NCBI GenBank assembly: GCA_963662175.1
Contig: OY759221.1
Location: 34,594,045-34,658,044 of the forward strand
Source of the DNA: Aradus depressus
Lineage: Eukaryota; Arthropoda; Insecta; Hemiptera; Aradidae
Length of the DNA: 64,000 bases
Direction: 5' to 3'
Every line of letters begins with the position of its first letter. Position 1 is the stretch's first letter. Below the pieces are notes generated by a model that saw nothing but the letters and a program-made list of their open reading frames with translations, did no database searches and had not been told where the DNA came from. The translations under genes were made by a program, and so were the position numbers. Shown here piece by piece: positions 42,007 through 52,005 of this stretch.

Positions 42007-42365
42007 TTTTTTTTTTTTTTTTAGAATTAGGTATTTGATATTGTATAAATTATATATACAACAAGCAAATTTGCTAAAAGAGAAAAATATGGCATTGTAA
42101 AAATATCAAGAGGAGAGAAGTCATCCAGTGGTGACACTCCCTAGGCACTGAGTTTTTTTACGGCTATGGCCGGTTGTAGGGCCGCCAATCTACCTTGATT
42201 GGCGCTTCACGAGAGAGCTATAACTATATGGCTGAGTTGCGCAGGGGAATGGTCGCAGGTGGGTCGTGTTAGGGCACTCAACTAGACACTGAGTTGCACT
42301 AATTTATAACTAACAGTCACTGCTGCTACTAAGGAGGTCTCTAGGCTATTTGCACTTGAAGCATC
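42007..42365 (-). repeat. SINE3 copy
   Basis: Reverse. The T run (A tail) is at 42008-42022, then the complement of 'tttagcaaatttgcttgttg', and further right the complement of 'gcctagagacctccttagta'. It shares blocks with 28310-29640. Confidence 0.6.
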
Positions 42366-42944
42366 GTTGGGGAAGTGTGGCAGAATATAAAGCACGGACT
42401 AAAGGATTACTATGGAAACTCAGGGAGGAAAATAACTTATTGTACCTGGATTTAGTTACTTCGGTGATGTAGGGAATGCTCAGGTCAGTATGGAGAATCT
42501 TGATAGAAACAGAGTAAGGAGCATTGGATATTGTACGAAGGATTGAAGGGATAGCAAACTCAAATGTCACTTTTGAACTTTCTGCTGGTGATGACGTAAT
42601 ATACACTTAATGTATATATTTTTATGAAATAAAACAATATAAAGGTTAAACAAGTTCTTAGTTTTTATTTATTTTATTAGCTTTCAACTTTATCGACACA
42701 GATCGCAGAAATATATTCAGACACTCCAATTTAACCTCATCTTAGTAATCTAAATATGAGTTTTGTTAAAGATGTCATTAGATGAGTACAGTTACTCCAT
42801 AGTCCCGTTAGACTCATTCGCTGCTCCTGACGTCAGTCAAATAATGTAACAAGATAATCTACTCGTGTAACAGGTTTAATAGCCAGCACCAAATGATGAT
42901 GACTGCCCCTCGCTCTAGCCTTTCTGCGCAATGAACTCATTCGT
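42366..42944. other. No gene; Penelope-type end string
   Basis: 42625-42685 has 'ataaaacaatataaaggtta' and 'gtttttatttattttattag', matching 5945-6005. No hammerhead-like core was found here. Confidence 0.4.
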
Positions 42945-43010
42945 AGGACACTGGTAGCTCAGATGTAGCGTGCTTGCTTACTGAGCTCAAGATCCCCTGT
43001 TCTTTGGGAG
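42945..43010 (+). repeat. SINE1 head fragment
   Basis: 'actggtagctcagatgtagc' and 'tgcttactgagctcaagatc'. The B box and body are lost. Confidence 0.6.
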
Positions 43011-43327
43011 GTGCCCAAAGACTCTAATGACGTCATTTGTTTACAGACTCAGACTGTTACTAAACCTGTCAACGAAATGTTAACCACCCCCCCTCCCCCC
43101 CGCCCTTGCTATAAATAAATACTACACAAAATATAATTCATAAGAAAGCTTTGGGTACGTATCCAACCCAAGGGCAGGAAATTCACCTTAGAAGACCAGA
43201 CGAGGTGGGTCCTACTGAACCAATTCCAAATCTGAAAAGTGTCTTTCTACACATGTTTACAAGTTTTGCAAAAAATCGAATAGATAACAATTTTTCATAA
43301 CCAATAGTGATTACCATAGGCGTAGCT

Positions 43328-43357
43328 GGGGGGGGGGGGGGGGGGGGGGGGGGGGGA
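43328..43357. repeat. Poly-G tract
   Basis: Run of about 29 G. A 77-codon reverse frame across it is a proline shadow, not a gene. Confidence 0.9.
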
Positions 43358-44563
43358 GGGAGGGGCCGGTCAACACGACCGAGATAATAAAACAATAGTT
43401 TACATTTCACAATCATATTCTTAGTTTAAGTTTAATTAAAGTTAATAATTAACAATCAGGTACCAAACACAAAATATTAGTATGTTATAACAAAATAATC
43501 AACACAAATTTAAATCAACAATTAAAATTTTCATCCGGTCTTATACAATAAGTAGTAGTAGAAAGTATCCTCAAATAAATAAGCCTTATTATTATTATTA
43601 TTATTTTTTTTTTTGGATCAAATCGGTCCAACACTTTTTCAACTGAAATTTATTTTTTACTATTTCACTTCGTTCAGCTGATAGCACTAAATGTACTCTT
43701 AAAAAAAACAATTATTTTCTCTTTTTACGGCTTTCATTGAATACATTCTAAAATATGCAGTTAGTCTTATTATTTTAGGTAAACATTGCATCGCGGTGCG
43801 GAGTTTTTGGGAGAGATTTTCAAATAGCCGAGCGGTTTGTTGTGGCACGCATGACGATGCGTTCGCTAAACTCTCATACTTCGCCGATTGAATTGGAGTC
43901 CAATCTTTAAGAAAACGTAATTTGAATCCGAATAACTTTTGACTGGGAACTGAAGCTTTTAATATCCTTGTCTTGACTGTAATGTTTGTCTGTGGTCGAG
44001 TTGTCGTTATATATTATAATTTTTTTAAATTAGGAACATTAGATCGCACTTTTCTGGGGGGGAGGGCACAGGGCATTCTGGGTGTCCTAGCACTCCAACG
44101 GTGATTACTATATTTCAATAGAGTAGTTAGTTTTACAAGAATAGTGTGCAAGCGTGTGTTGCGGATAGAGTTTTCAGACGAATGAACGTTGGTGTGAGTT
44201 TTGCAACGTACGAAAAACCAGACAAATGTGAAAGGTGGTTTTCCTAAATCACGATCTAAGATAATGAAGGAGTTACTTCATTTGAATTAGAGACGGTGGA
44301 GAGGTTCCTGGATAATAGTTTGGCCAAGGTGTCGGACGCAGTTAGAACCAATCCTTTCCAAGTCTTGTTAGTTTCTGGTCATTCATGCCAAGGGCAATCA
44401 AATTCTTTATATAATTAGTGTGGCTAATTTATATAATTGTATTCTAATTTTAAATGGACCTTCAATACAATTATTTTGAGTAATTAAATATTGCATCATT
44501 TGAATTGCATAAAAAATAATAATAAAAAATTTACCCTATTGTTTTTAACACTAAACATCTTAA
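43358..44563. other. No gene recognised
   Basis: AT-rich, with (ATT)n near 43590. A tRNA-like A-box word ('tagccgagcggtttg') near 43828 lacks a B box, so I do not call a tRNA. Confidence 0.45.
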
Positions 44564-44748
44564 GCTAAGAACACATTTTTAACACGCGTCGTGTTGACAC
44601 GCATTAACACGTGTCATAGAAATATCTATTACGTTATTTTAAATAGATCTATACATATTATTGTGATGTGTCGTCAGGGACAGACAACACGCTTTAACAC
44701 GTCATAACGCGTGTTTTCAATATCTGTAGTGATCAGATTTTCGTCAGA

Positions 44749-44930
44749 GTGTTAAAGCATCAGGACAAGGTTCAGGCAGCGCCGCCGCGAGTTTGTTTAT
44801 TGGAGGAACAATTTATAGAAGAAGTACGAAAGTATGATTTTTTGTACAACTTACAAAATAAGGACTACCGAGACCAAAGAAAACGACAAGAGGCTTGGGA
44901 GAAGATTGGTGGACAAATTCCTTCTTGGTC
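44749..44930 (+). pseudogene. MADF/Myb-like DNA-binding protein fragment of Harbinger
   Basis: The frame contains 'EEQFIEEVRKYDFLYNLQNK', 'DYRDQRKRQEAWEKIG'. This is the MADF signature (F-I-x-x-V-x-x-Y-x-x-L-Y, D-Y-x-D, W-x-x-I). PIF/Harbinger elements encode such a second protein, which helps the transposase reach the nucleus and DNA. Only the first half of the domain remains before the junction with transposase sequence. Confidence 0.8.
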
Positions 44931-45154
44931 ATCCTGATATACATTTTACACCTGTCATTGTCATTGCTGATTTCGGGCCACAGAACATGATATTCACCAA
45001 ATTCGTGTCTACGTTCGTTTATTGGATGAACCCAGTATTCTCTGGATTCATGTTGTAGCACAAGCAATGCCGCAGTAACAGCTACCATTTCCTCTTCTTC
45101 ATCCAACCAATCCATCTCTCCTTGTAGGTGCTCCATTATATTATAAGCGGACAT
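44910..45154 (-). pseudogene. Harbinger-type transposase, N-terminal fragment
   Basis: Reverse frame with 'REYWVHPINERRHEFGEYHV', 'LWPEISNDNDRCKMYIRMTK'. Same region as at 19510-19857 but of a different lineage. It ends after 'KKEFVH', where the deletion joins it to the MADF frame. Confidence 0.82.
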
Positions 45155-45309
45155 ACTAACCGAACGACACTACTTCACCAGTTTAAAAATATCAGCATTA
45201 ACACACGTTTTACAACACAGATATGTGTCCGGCATATCTGATGTGCCGCATCCTGACGTGTCGTGTTGACACGTGTTAACATGACACGTGTTAAAAATGT
45301 GTTCTTAGC

Positions 45310-45759
45310 TATAGTCTCTCATCAGAGCGTGTCTCGTTGATGTCCATGCGTGTATGTGTTGGCCGGTTGCGCGCGCAGCGCACACACACAACTACACACT
45401 TCTTTATCTGTGAGTCAGCTGTTTTTGAGCATTTCTTTTGTATTTTTACAACATTATTGATCATATTTACCGTTGTAGAGAATTTAACTAAAATATCAAT
45501 ATTACGAACTATAAAATGATCTTTCGGTAAGAAACTTTTAGGTTAAGATGCTTCGATAGCTTAAATTTGTCACAATAAATAAAATTTGTGGTAAAAGAAA
45601 ATAATATAGGAGTGTGAATCTAGAAAAATATAATATATAATATTTCAATATATGTATTATTTTATAATAAGTTATTAATATATAATAATAACTGCTAAAA
45701 ATATCGATCAATAAATAATATATTTGTTGTACAAATAATATAATGTTTTTACCCATTTT
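45310..45759. other. No gene recognised
   Basis: AT-rich with a CA-rich stretch near 45380. No feature is seen. Confidence 0.5.
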
Positions 45760-45860
45760 AGGAGATACCGAACAGCTTGGAGGTGGGACCGAAAGTTAAT
45801 AGATTAATTCGTTCTGGGGAAGTACATTCCTGGTGATTCACCGACGACTTTTTTTAAATA
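45760..45860 (+). repeat. Repeat R end
   Basis: 'gggaccgaaagttaatagat', 'ctggggaagtacattcc', hairpin 'ggtgattcacc', then 'gacgactttttttaaatat'. It is the clearest example of the R 3' end. Confidence 0.6.
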
Positions 45861-46534
45861 TTTTTCTTTAAATTTCATTTCAGTTAAATTTAGTATTTTA
45901 GAAGCTAATTTATCCACAATCGATCGTGTTTTTTTAGTTTCTTTCAAATAAATGTGAAGTGAAAAATGTCGCTTATTCAACTAACCAGTCTGATTTTTTT
46001 TTATATTCGTCCGAAATGTCTCTATTTATGGCTGATACTAGGAAAACAATGAGTGCCATGAAAATGAATTTCCAAAGAGAGGGTTGTGGAGCAGCTGAGT
46101 GGGTTATGTTAGTTGTGAGTTGCAGTACAAGGTCAGATCATGTCGTGACAGTACAGTACTGAATGTACTGCAGCCTGCAGCCTTGTGACACACCCTTCTT
46201 GGACTGCTCCAGATACAGTTCTTCTTACCATTCCTTACCATCTGGTAGGGCAGACTGCCCATGGCACAGAATAGGCCAATATTTCATTTGTCAATTAATT
46301 ATTTTAAATTATTGCCTAAATTCATGAACGCTTAAATGTTGGGTACATGAAAAATTCTGAGTACCAGAAACCGATCAAACCAATTATTATATATAAAAAT
46401 CGTGCGGCTTGATCGTCTATATCGATCCAAAGACACAAAAACGTTTAGTTAACTTTTCAATAGGGCTCGAGTGGGCCCTAAAGACAATCAATGAAAACTG
46501 ACATTATTGCAGAGATATTGTGAAATCATTCAAA

Positions 46535-46795
46535 TGAACTTGAAAGAAATAAAACTTGTTTATTTATGATATTGTCTAATTTCACCAACTATATTTACAT
46601 GGGAGTACTTTCGGTATTTCTACCATCCTCAGCCAAAAGCATAAGAGATAAGACTGATTATCTCTTATTAAGATTGTCTTATCTCTTATGCTTTTGGCTG
46701 AGGATGGTAGAAATACCGAAAGTACTCCCATGTAAATATAGTTGGTGAAATTAGACAATATCATAAATAAACAAGTTTTATTTCTTTCAAGTTCA
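46535..46795. mobile_element. Palindromic Penelope-like element with two hammerhead-like motifs
   Basis: Arms of 120 bp (46535-46654 and 46676-46795) are almost identical inverted copies around a 21 base loop. Each arm holds a hammerhead-like motif and then 'ggtgaaattagacaatatc', a string shared with other Penelope-type ends in this window. No coding sequence. Confidence 0.85.
46692..46733 (+). ncRNA. Hammerhead-ribozyme-like motif (AGTACT class)
   Basis: TGG, CTGAGGA, perfect helix II GGTA/TACC with a GAAA loop, GAAA, GTACT, C (predicted cleavage site), CCA. Helix I pairs TGG with CCA. The helix III word AGTACT is self-complementary. The mirror copy is on the reverse strand in the left arm (46598-46637). 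Decayed relatives: 50371-50410 (reverse) and 50988-51027 (forward). Confidence 0.65.
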
Positions 46796-47075
46796 TTCTA
46801 AAGATAATCGTCCTTCCCCATTTTCTGTTACTATCCCTCCTAAATCTGTGGAGCAGCTGGGTGGGTTATGTTAGTTGTGAGTTGCAGTACAAGGTCAGAT
46901 CAAAATTCTGAGTATCAGGAACCGATCGAACCAGTTATTATATATAAAAATCGTGCGGCTAGATCGTCTATAACGATCCAAAGACACAAAAACGATTCAA
47001 TAGGGCTCGAGTGGGCCCTAAAGATAATCGTCCTTTCCGATTTTCTGTTACTATCCCTCCTAAATATCTATTGTC

Positions 47076-47607
47076 CTTTTCCTGCATAATTTCGAAAAGT
47101 ATACATTCAGACTAAGGTAGCTCTACAGTACAGACGTAGCCTACTATGCCAATTATCCTGAGATCAGATCAGAGTTTTTAGCTTTAGGTATGGTATTATT
47201 TAAGATTAGGAAATAACTGATGACCTTTCGAGCCTCAAACGCCAATTCCTATTTCAAATACTACTCTTTGTTGATAGATACAAATTTGATTCAGATAGAT
47301 ATCTAGGCAAGGTAGGGTACATATGGTTTTCTACATCACTTTTACTTTTGCGAACGTTCCAATTGTGGAAGTAGGTCAGGGAACTTGTTCTTAACTCTTT
47401 CATAATTCTATCCAATCACAAATAAATTTTTATTTTATTTAACATTTAAATGTCCCCTCCCCTTGCTATAAATTGCAACTGGGTATAATTGCATAGGACA
47501 ATATTTATATTTAAGTCTTTCGAAAATGTTCTGCCACTCTTAAAACTTCGTAATTATTTACTTGCACTTTCTCGACCTAACATAAAAGATTTGTTCAACT
47601 TCCCCAC
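47076..47607. other. No gene recognised
   Basis: I see no coding or repeat family. Confidence 0.5.
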
Positions 47608-47697
47608 TTATACAATGTATAGGAGAAGTTATATAATCGGTCGGAAAATTGATGTTGAGTTTTCACCGGAATTTCATGTTTTTCCGACCCCCTGATT
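47608..47697 (+). repeat. Repeat R start
   Basis: 'aatgtataggagaagttata', 'atcggtcggaaaattgatgt', 'ttttcaccggaatttcatg'. It is cut by a SINE1 tail. Confidence 0.55.
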
Positions 47698-47760
47698 TGA
47701 GCGCTTTGGTAGTAGGCGATATGACCTCGTAGTCAAAGCCCGGACCTAAGTCATAATAAC
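47697..47760 (+). repeat. SINE1 tail fragment
   Basis: 'gagcgctttggtagtaggcg', 'atatgacctcgtagtcaaag', 'taagtcataataac'. Confidence 0.75.
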
Positions 47761-47767
47761 TTATATA

Positions 47768-48810
47768 TACAGGTTGTTCATTCGGTCTTGACCCAGGTAA
47801 ATAACTCGAAAAATAATGATTTGAAAATTTTTAACGTTTTGATGAATTTAAAAAAAAAATTTTTTTGACCAACTTTTTTTTTTTTTGCATATTTAGATTC
47901 CTGGGAAAAAAATTAAGGGGAGGTTAAATGAGATATTTTTTTTTTAGACTAATATTAATGAATTGTATTGTAGTGAATGTTCGAACTGATGTCCTGCAAT
48001 TTCAATACGTTTATCGAAGTTGTTCCGGAAAATTTCTCAAGGTTCTAGGATTTCTGTTGGTAGTGTTCATAAAATATTGAAGAACGATAAATTTCACCCT
48101 TACCATATTTCTCTTCATCAAACTCTATCTGGTGGAGATTCTAATAACGGTGTTATATTCCGTCAGTGGGCACGTGTACGAGTTAAAGTTAATTGTGATT
48201 TTTTTCGGTACACAATGTTTTCAGACGAATCAACTTTCACCAATATTGGATTAGTAAATAGGCATAATATGCATTACTGGAGTGCAGAAAATCCTCGCTA
48301 GTTTCGTCAAATGAATAAACAACATCCATGGTCAGTTAATGTATGGGCTGTAATCATCAATGACAAAGTAATTGGTCCTTTTTTTATCGACGGAAATTTA
48401 AATGGTCAAAAATATCAAGACTTTCTTAATAAAAAATTACCTTGAGCAATTTTCCTGAACAATTTCGATAAATGTATTGAAGTTGCAGAACATCAGTTCG
48501 AACATTTACTACAATAAAATTCATTTATTGGTTTAATATTGGTCTAACAAAAAAATGTCTCATTTAATCTCACCTTAATTTTTCTCCAGGAATCGAAATA
48601 TGCAAAAAAAAAAAAAAAAAAAAAAGTTGACAGTCAACAATTTTTTTTAAAATTCATAATAAACGATAAAAATTTTCATTTGTTTAAAAATTAAATTACA
48701 GCAAATAATACGGTCAATTCTACTCTACATTTTTTGTCTCAAGCATTTTTTGAGAAAATCATTATTTTTCGAGTTATTTACCTGGGTCAAGATAAAATGA
48801 ATACCCTGTA
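47768..48810 (+). mobile_element. Tc1/mariner-type element with long inverted repeats
   Basis: TA at both sides (47766-47767 and 48811-48812). Inverted ends 'gacccaggtaaataactcga' (left) and its complement (right). The inverted similarity continues inward for roughly 260 bp on each side. A + strand transposase relic lies between. Confidence 0.85.
48029..48445 (+). pseudogene. Tc1/mariner-superfamily transposase fragment
   Basis: Frame: 'SVGSVHKILKNDKFHPYHIS' (helix-turn-helix to linker), 'NNGVIFRQWARVRV', 'YTMFSDESTFTNIGLVNRHN', 'MHYWSAENPR', a stop at 48299, then 'PWSVNVWAVIINDKVIGPFF', 'IDGNLNGQKYQDFL'. The 'F-S-D-E' aspartate and the 'N-V-W-x-x-I' word are typical of the catalytic domain. 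The N-terminal helix-turn-helix and the C-terminal acidic residue are missing, and the internal stop shows decay. Confidence 0.82.
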
Positions 48811-48979
48811 TAGGGGAAGTATGTAATAGGTCAAAAATTCGATGCGGATTTTTCAACGGAATTTCATGTTTACCGACGTTCTAGTTCCAAAAATGAAAAA
48901 AAAAAAATTATTTGTATGTGTGTCTGTGAATATGATAACTCCCGATAGAATGAAAATGATGTTGATTTTCAGTCAAATT

Positions 48980-49015
<36 letters not shown>
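48811..49015 (+). repeat. Repeat R start with (AT)n
   Basis: 'tataggggaagtatgtaata', 'aaatgaaaaaaa', 'gataactcccgatagaatga', then an AT repeat at 48978-49015. Confidence 0.6.
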
Positions 49016-49019
<4 letters not shown>

Positions 49020-49547
49020 ATATTCATCAAGACCAATCATACGATAAGTTGCATTTTTTTAAAATTACCACTGCACGACGGCTGACTATTTTAACATAAC
49101 GGTCTGGAGTTTTCCTGATACTTAATCGGCGCGGACCCTCTTCTCCGGGACTTGACTCTTGAGGAACCCTGCCTTCTGAAGTGCTCCTCGTGGCCTTGGG
49201 GTCTCTGACCCCGCCCCCCAGACACACACACACATACAGACGGACCTTCACATACACTAGATGGAGGTTCAACACCCACATATTCAGATAACCAGACAGA
49301 CATTATATACCGGTTTCTGTTCCAGGATTAAGTACTCTTTTATTGGTACTATATACTTCTTCTTCGTATTTCCTATACAGGACTTAACTACATCTTAGCA
49401 TATTTTATGTCTTACATTTGATTAGGTATTATCATTTATTTATGCTTTTTATAGGATTTCATAGGTCATTGACTATCTTCAAAGTCCGTAAGTATAATGA
49501 AGTTTGTGCTAACAACAGTCTGTCCCAATGGTTTATGAAGTGGAAAG
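49016..49547. other. No gene recognised
   Basis: The overlapping reverse frames at 49027-49303 have no domain and are low in complexity. I see nothing to annotate. Confidence 0.5.
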
Positions 49548-50030
49548 GGCGCCAGTAGCTCAGAGGTTTTACTGCCCCAGCAATACGAAGTATAGGGGAA
49601 GTTATGTAATCGGCCAAAAATTCGATCCAGAGTTTTCAACGGAATTTCATGTTTACCAATCTCCTAGTTCCAAAAATGAAAAAAAAAAAAAAAAAAATCT
49701 TTCTGGATGTGTGTTCATGAATATGATAACTCCCGATAGAATGAATGTATCAGCACAAAATGTTAATATATATCCTGAACCCTCTAAGGACGACACTTAT
49801 TGTTTTTCAGCCAAATCGGCCAATGGGGGAGGTTTAACTGAAAAAAACTCTAATAACTGCCGTTGTAATGAATGTAGTGACACAAAATTTAGTATGAGAA
49901 TTTAGAAGCCACTATGCAAGTCAAATATTGCGTTTTAGCCCAAACAGTCGATTGGCTTTGGAGGGAGAGTGAAAACTTAATTGATTAATTCTTACTAGGG
50001 AAGTACATAGCCGGTAATTTATAGAAGAAT
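49548..50030 (+). repeat. Repeat R, most complete copy, preceded by a SINE1 head scrap
   Basis: 49548-49568 is a SINE1 head scrap ('gcgccagtagctcagagg'). R then runs from 'gccccagcaatacgaagtat' and 'aggggaagttatgtaatcgg', through 'gataactcccgatagaatg', 'aatgtatcagcacaaaatg', 'ggacgacacttattg', 'tttttcagccaaatcggcc' and 'aatgaatgtagtgacacaaa', to 'ggagggagagtgaaaactta' and 'tactagggaagtacatagcc'. Length is about 460 bp, with no ORF. Confidence 0.7.
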
Positions 50031-50034
50031 TTTG

Positions 50035-50180
50035 TTATCTAGGAGGGAAAACAACCTTGAGCACGCCATTCTTCGGATAGGACATTAATCGATGGTCTCG
50101 AGCCTGTGGCAATTTCTGGTACTCGTTTAAGACCCCACCATGACGTTATACTTAAAAAGCCCGGGCATGAGTCACGAAAA
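50035..50180 (+). repeat. SINE1 copy, strongly deleted
   Basis: Forward body 'aggacattaatcgatggtct' and tail 'agcccgggcatgagtcacga', with the head and middle missing. Confidence 0.7.
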
Positions 50181-50317
50181 GAACTACAACCACAACTAGG
50201 AGTGAGGGCATCTTCAAATAAATAAAAATTGATATAACAATCCGATTTCAAGTTTGCTTAAAGATCGTTATATTCGAAATATAATGTTAATCTATTAAAA
50301 ATCTAGAACTAGGAAAC

Positions 50318-50556
50318 GATAAAAAGTAAAGAAAAATGTATGTTTTAAAAAAGATTGTCTCACAAAATATATGGTAGTACTTTCAGTATTGCTACCATCT
50401 TCAGCCACGACTTAACAAATAATAGCTAACATTAATACCATAGAAAACATTAACAGACTCATTAAATTTATTACCAAATCAAAAATTGAATTATAGGATC
50501 AATGGACTCCTACATACTCGCTCCGGCTTTATAGGACTACAATTAGTCTTACGGCA

Positions 50557-50610
<54 letters not shown>

Positions 50611-51095
50611 TAAATGGAAGTTCAACCAGTTTACAATCCCAACTGACCCTTTTCAGCCTCCACTGGATTTTTCCCTGTCCCTTTCTCCTGTAAAGTCTTA
50701 AAACCTTGAAAAACATTTAAAATAAAATTTCGTCTCAAATAGAAAACTTACCAATAAAGGAAAACGTACACGTACTTTTTTTGTATATGTACTTTCTTTC
50801 TTAAAACTGTATATTTATTATTGTCATCTTTGATTTATTTGATATATTTGTATTTTAATCAACACTGATACTATTTGAAATTTTCCTTAGACGAAATTTT
50901 ATTTTTAATGTTTTTCAAGGTTTTAAGGTTTTTGAGGGACAATTCGGAGTGTTAACTTGTTGAACTTAATTTAGTATTTGTTAAGTCTTGGCTGAAGATG
51001 GTAGCAATACAGAAAGTACTTCCATATATTAGATATATTTGTGAAATAGATAATTTTTAAAAAACATACGTTTTTATTTACTTTTTATGGTCCAA
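50318..51095. mobile_element. Inverted-repeat element with terminal hammerhead-like motifs
   Basis: Outer arms of about 100 bp (50318-50420 and 50985-51095) are inverted copies, each with an AGTACT-class motif. A second, inner inverted pair occurs at about 50700-50745 and 50880-50925 ('aaaacatttaaaataaaatt' and complement). An A run of about 47 lies at 50561-50607. No coding region. It fits a decayed Penelope-like element with opposed termini. Confidence 0.7.
50988..51027 (+). ncRNA. Hammerhead-ribozyme-like motif (AGTACT class)
   Basis: TGG, CTGAAGA, helix II GGTA/TAC(A), GAAA, GTACT, T, CCA. Core positions are intact, and helix II has one mismatch. The opposed copy at 50371-50410 (reverse) has CTGAAGA, GGTA/TACT, GAAA, GTACT, A, CCA. 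Confidence 0.55.
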
Positions 51096-51709
51096 TTATC
51101 TTAATGACTATTTGTTAGTCAATTTTCCAAGACGAGCCACGTCTATTAATTTTTAACCTGAATTATTTAATCATAGTTCACCTTTGACTTCATTGTTTTG
51201 ATAAAGTCAGGTTTCTTGTTTCATTACATTTTGAAACCAATTTTGGTAACGTTTAAACGAAAAGCTAAACCTGTCTATCTGTCTGGAAACCTCACTGGTT
51301 GAAGTGTTTTAACTTTAAATTTTGTTCACGGATTTAGAAATTATATTTTAAGATACATTTGTCTATTTGAATACCTGTCGCTTACATGCAGAATTTTAAT
51401 GAATGTCTTGCAAACTCGAGGTAAACATTTCGACTTGAAGAAAATATTACTTACCTGGCTCTTGAACTGTGCTTCTGAAGATAACGGGCAGGAAAAAAAC
51501 CGGTCGAGCGCGACTCTATTCGCAGACAGACGTTTCTATAAGAAATAAGTTAATTAAAATATTAAATTATTATTAATATTCAATGAGAAGTTAGTGACTA
51601 CTGCAGTGACAAAATTACTATATTTTAGTCTGTATAATTTACGCAAACAAATTATTATTACATAAATTAAAGAAATTATAACTGTTGTTCCTAAACCACC
51701 AGTAGGACA
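51096..51709. other. No gene recognised
   Basis: I see no feature. Confidence 0.5.
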
Positions 51710-52005
51710 GTTAGTTATTGTGATGCATGCGCCTGCTTTAACTACGACGTCATATCGCCTACTACCAGAGCGCTCTTTCGTCGCTCTGGTGGACGTGAGT
51801 CCGACTCTTCTGTGGAAGTCCTAAATTTTGCCTACCTAGGTTTATTCATCTAGAGTAGGGGGTCTTTAACGAATTTCTAACATTGCAGAGGCTCGAGATC
51901 ATCGCTTAACGTCCCATCCAAAGGACGGCGTCCTCAAGGTTTTTTCACCTCCAAAATAAAAAACCTAAAGACCTAGACCTAGTTTCGAACCTACAGTCTT
52001 GAGCT
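51710..52005 (-). repeat. SINE1 copy
   Basis: Reverse, with 'catatcgcctactaccagag', 'cccatccaaaggacggcgtc' and a decayed head. Tail of the 'gttagttattgtga' subtype. Confidence 0.82.

Larger units (their letters stand above)
44564..45309 (-). mobile_element. PIF/Harbinger deletion derivative with both ORF remnants
   Basis: Inverted ends 'gctaagaacacatttttaac' (left) and the exact complement at the right, followed by subterminal 'gtgttgacacg' and 'ttaacacgtgt' repeats on both sides. Flanking bases are TAA and TAT. The interior fuses the ends of two convergent ORFs: a MADF-type frame on + and the transposase N terminus on -. Confidence 0.88.
46087..47075. repeat. Direct duplication interrupted by a palindromic element
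   Basis: 46087-46140 ('gtggagcagctgagtgggtt', 'gttgcagtacaaggtcagat') recurs at 46849-46903. 46352-46490 ('ctgagtaccagaaaccgatc', 'agggctcgagtgggccctaa') recurs at 46906-47025. The second unit is shorter. The palindromic insertion at 46535-46795 sits in only the first unit, so the duplication probably came first. Confidence 0.8.

Noticed and set aside
43183..43416. Proline-rich reverse ORF
   Set aside because: Produced by the poly-G tract.
43800..43890. tRNA-like word 'tagccgagcggtttg'
   Set aside because: No B box follows at the right distance and no cloverleaf is evident.
49027..49303. Two overlapping reverse ORFs of 70-84 codons
   Set aside because: Low complexity, no domain, and no sign of codon conservation between the frames.
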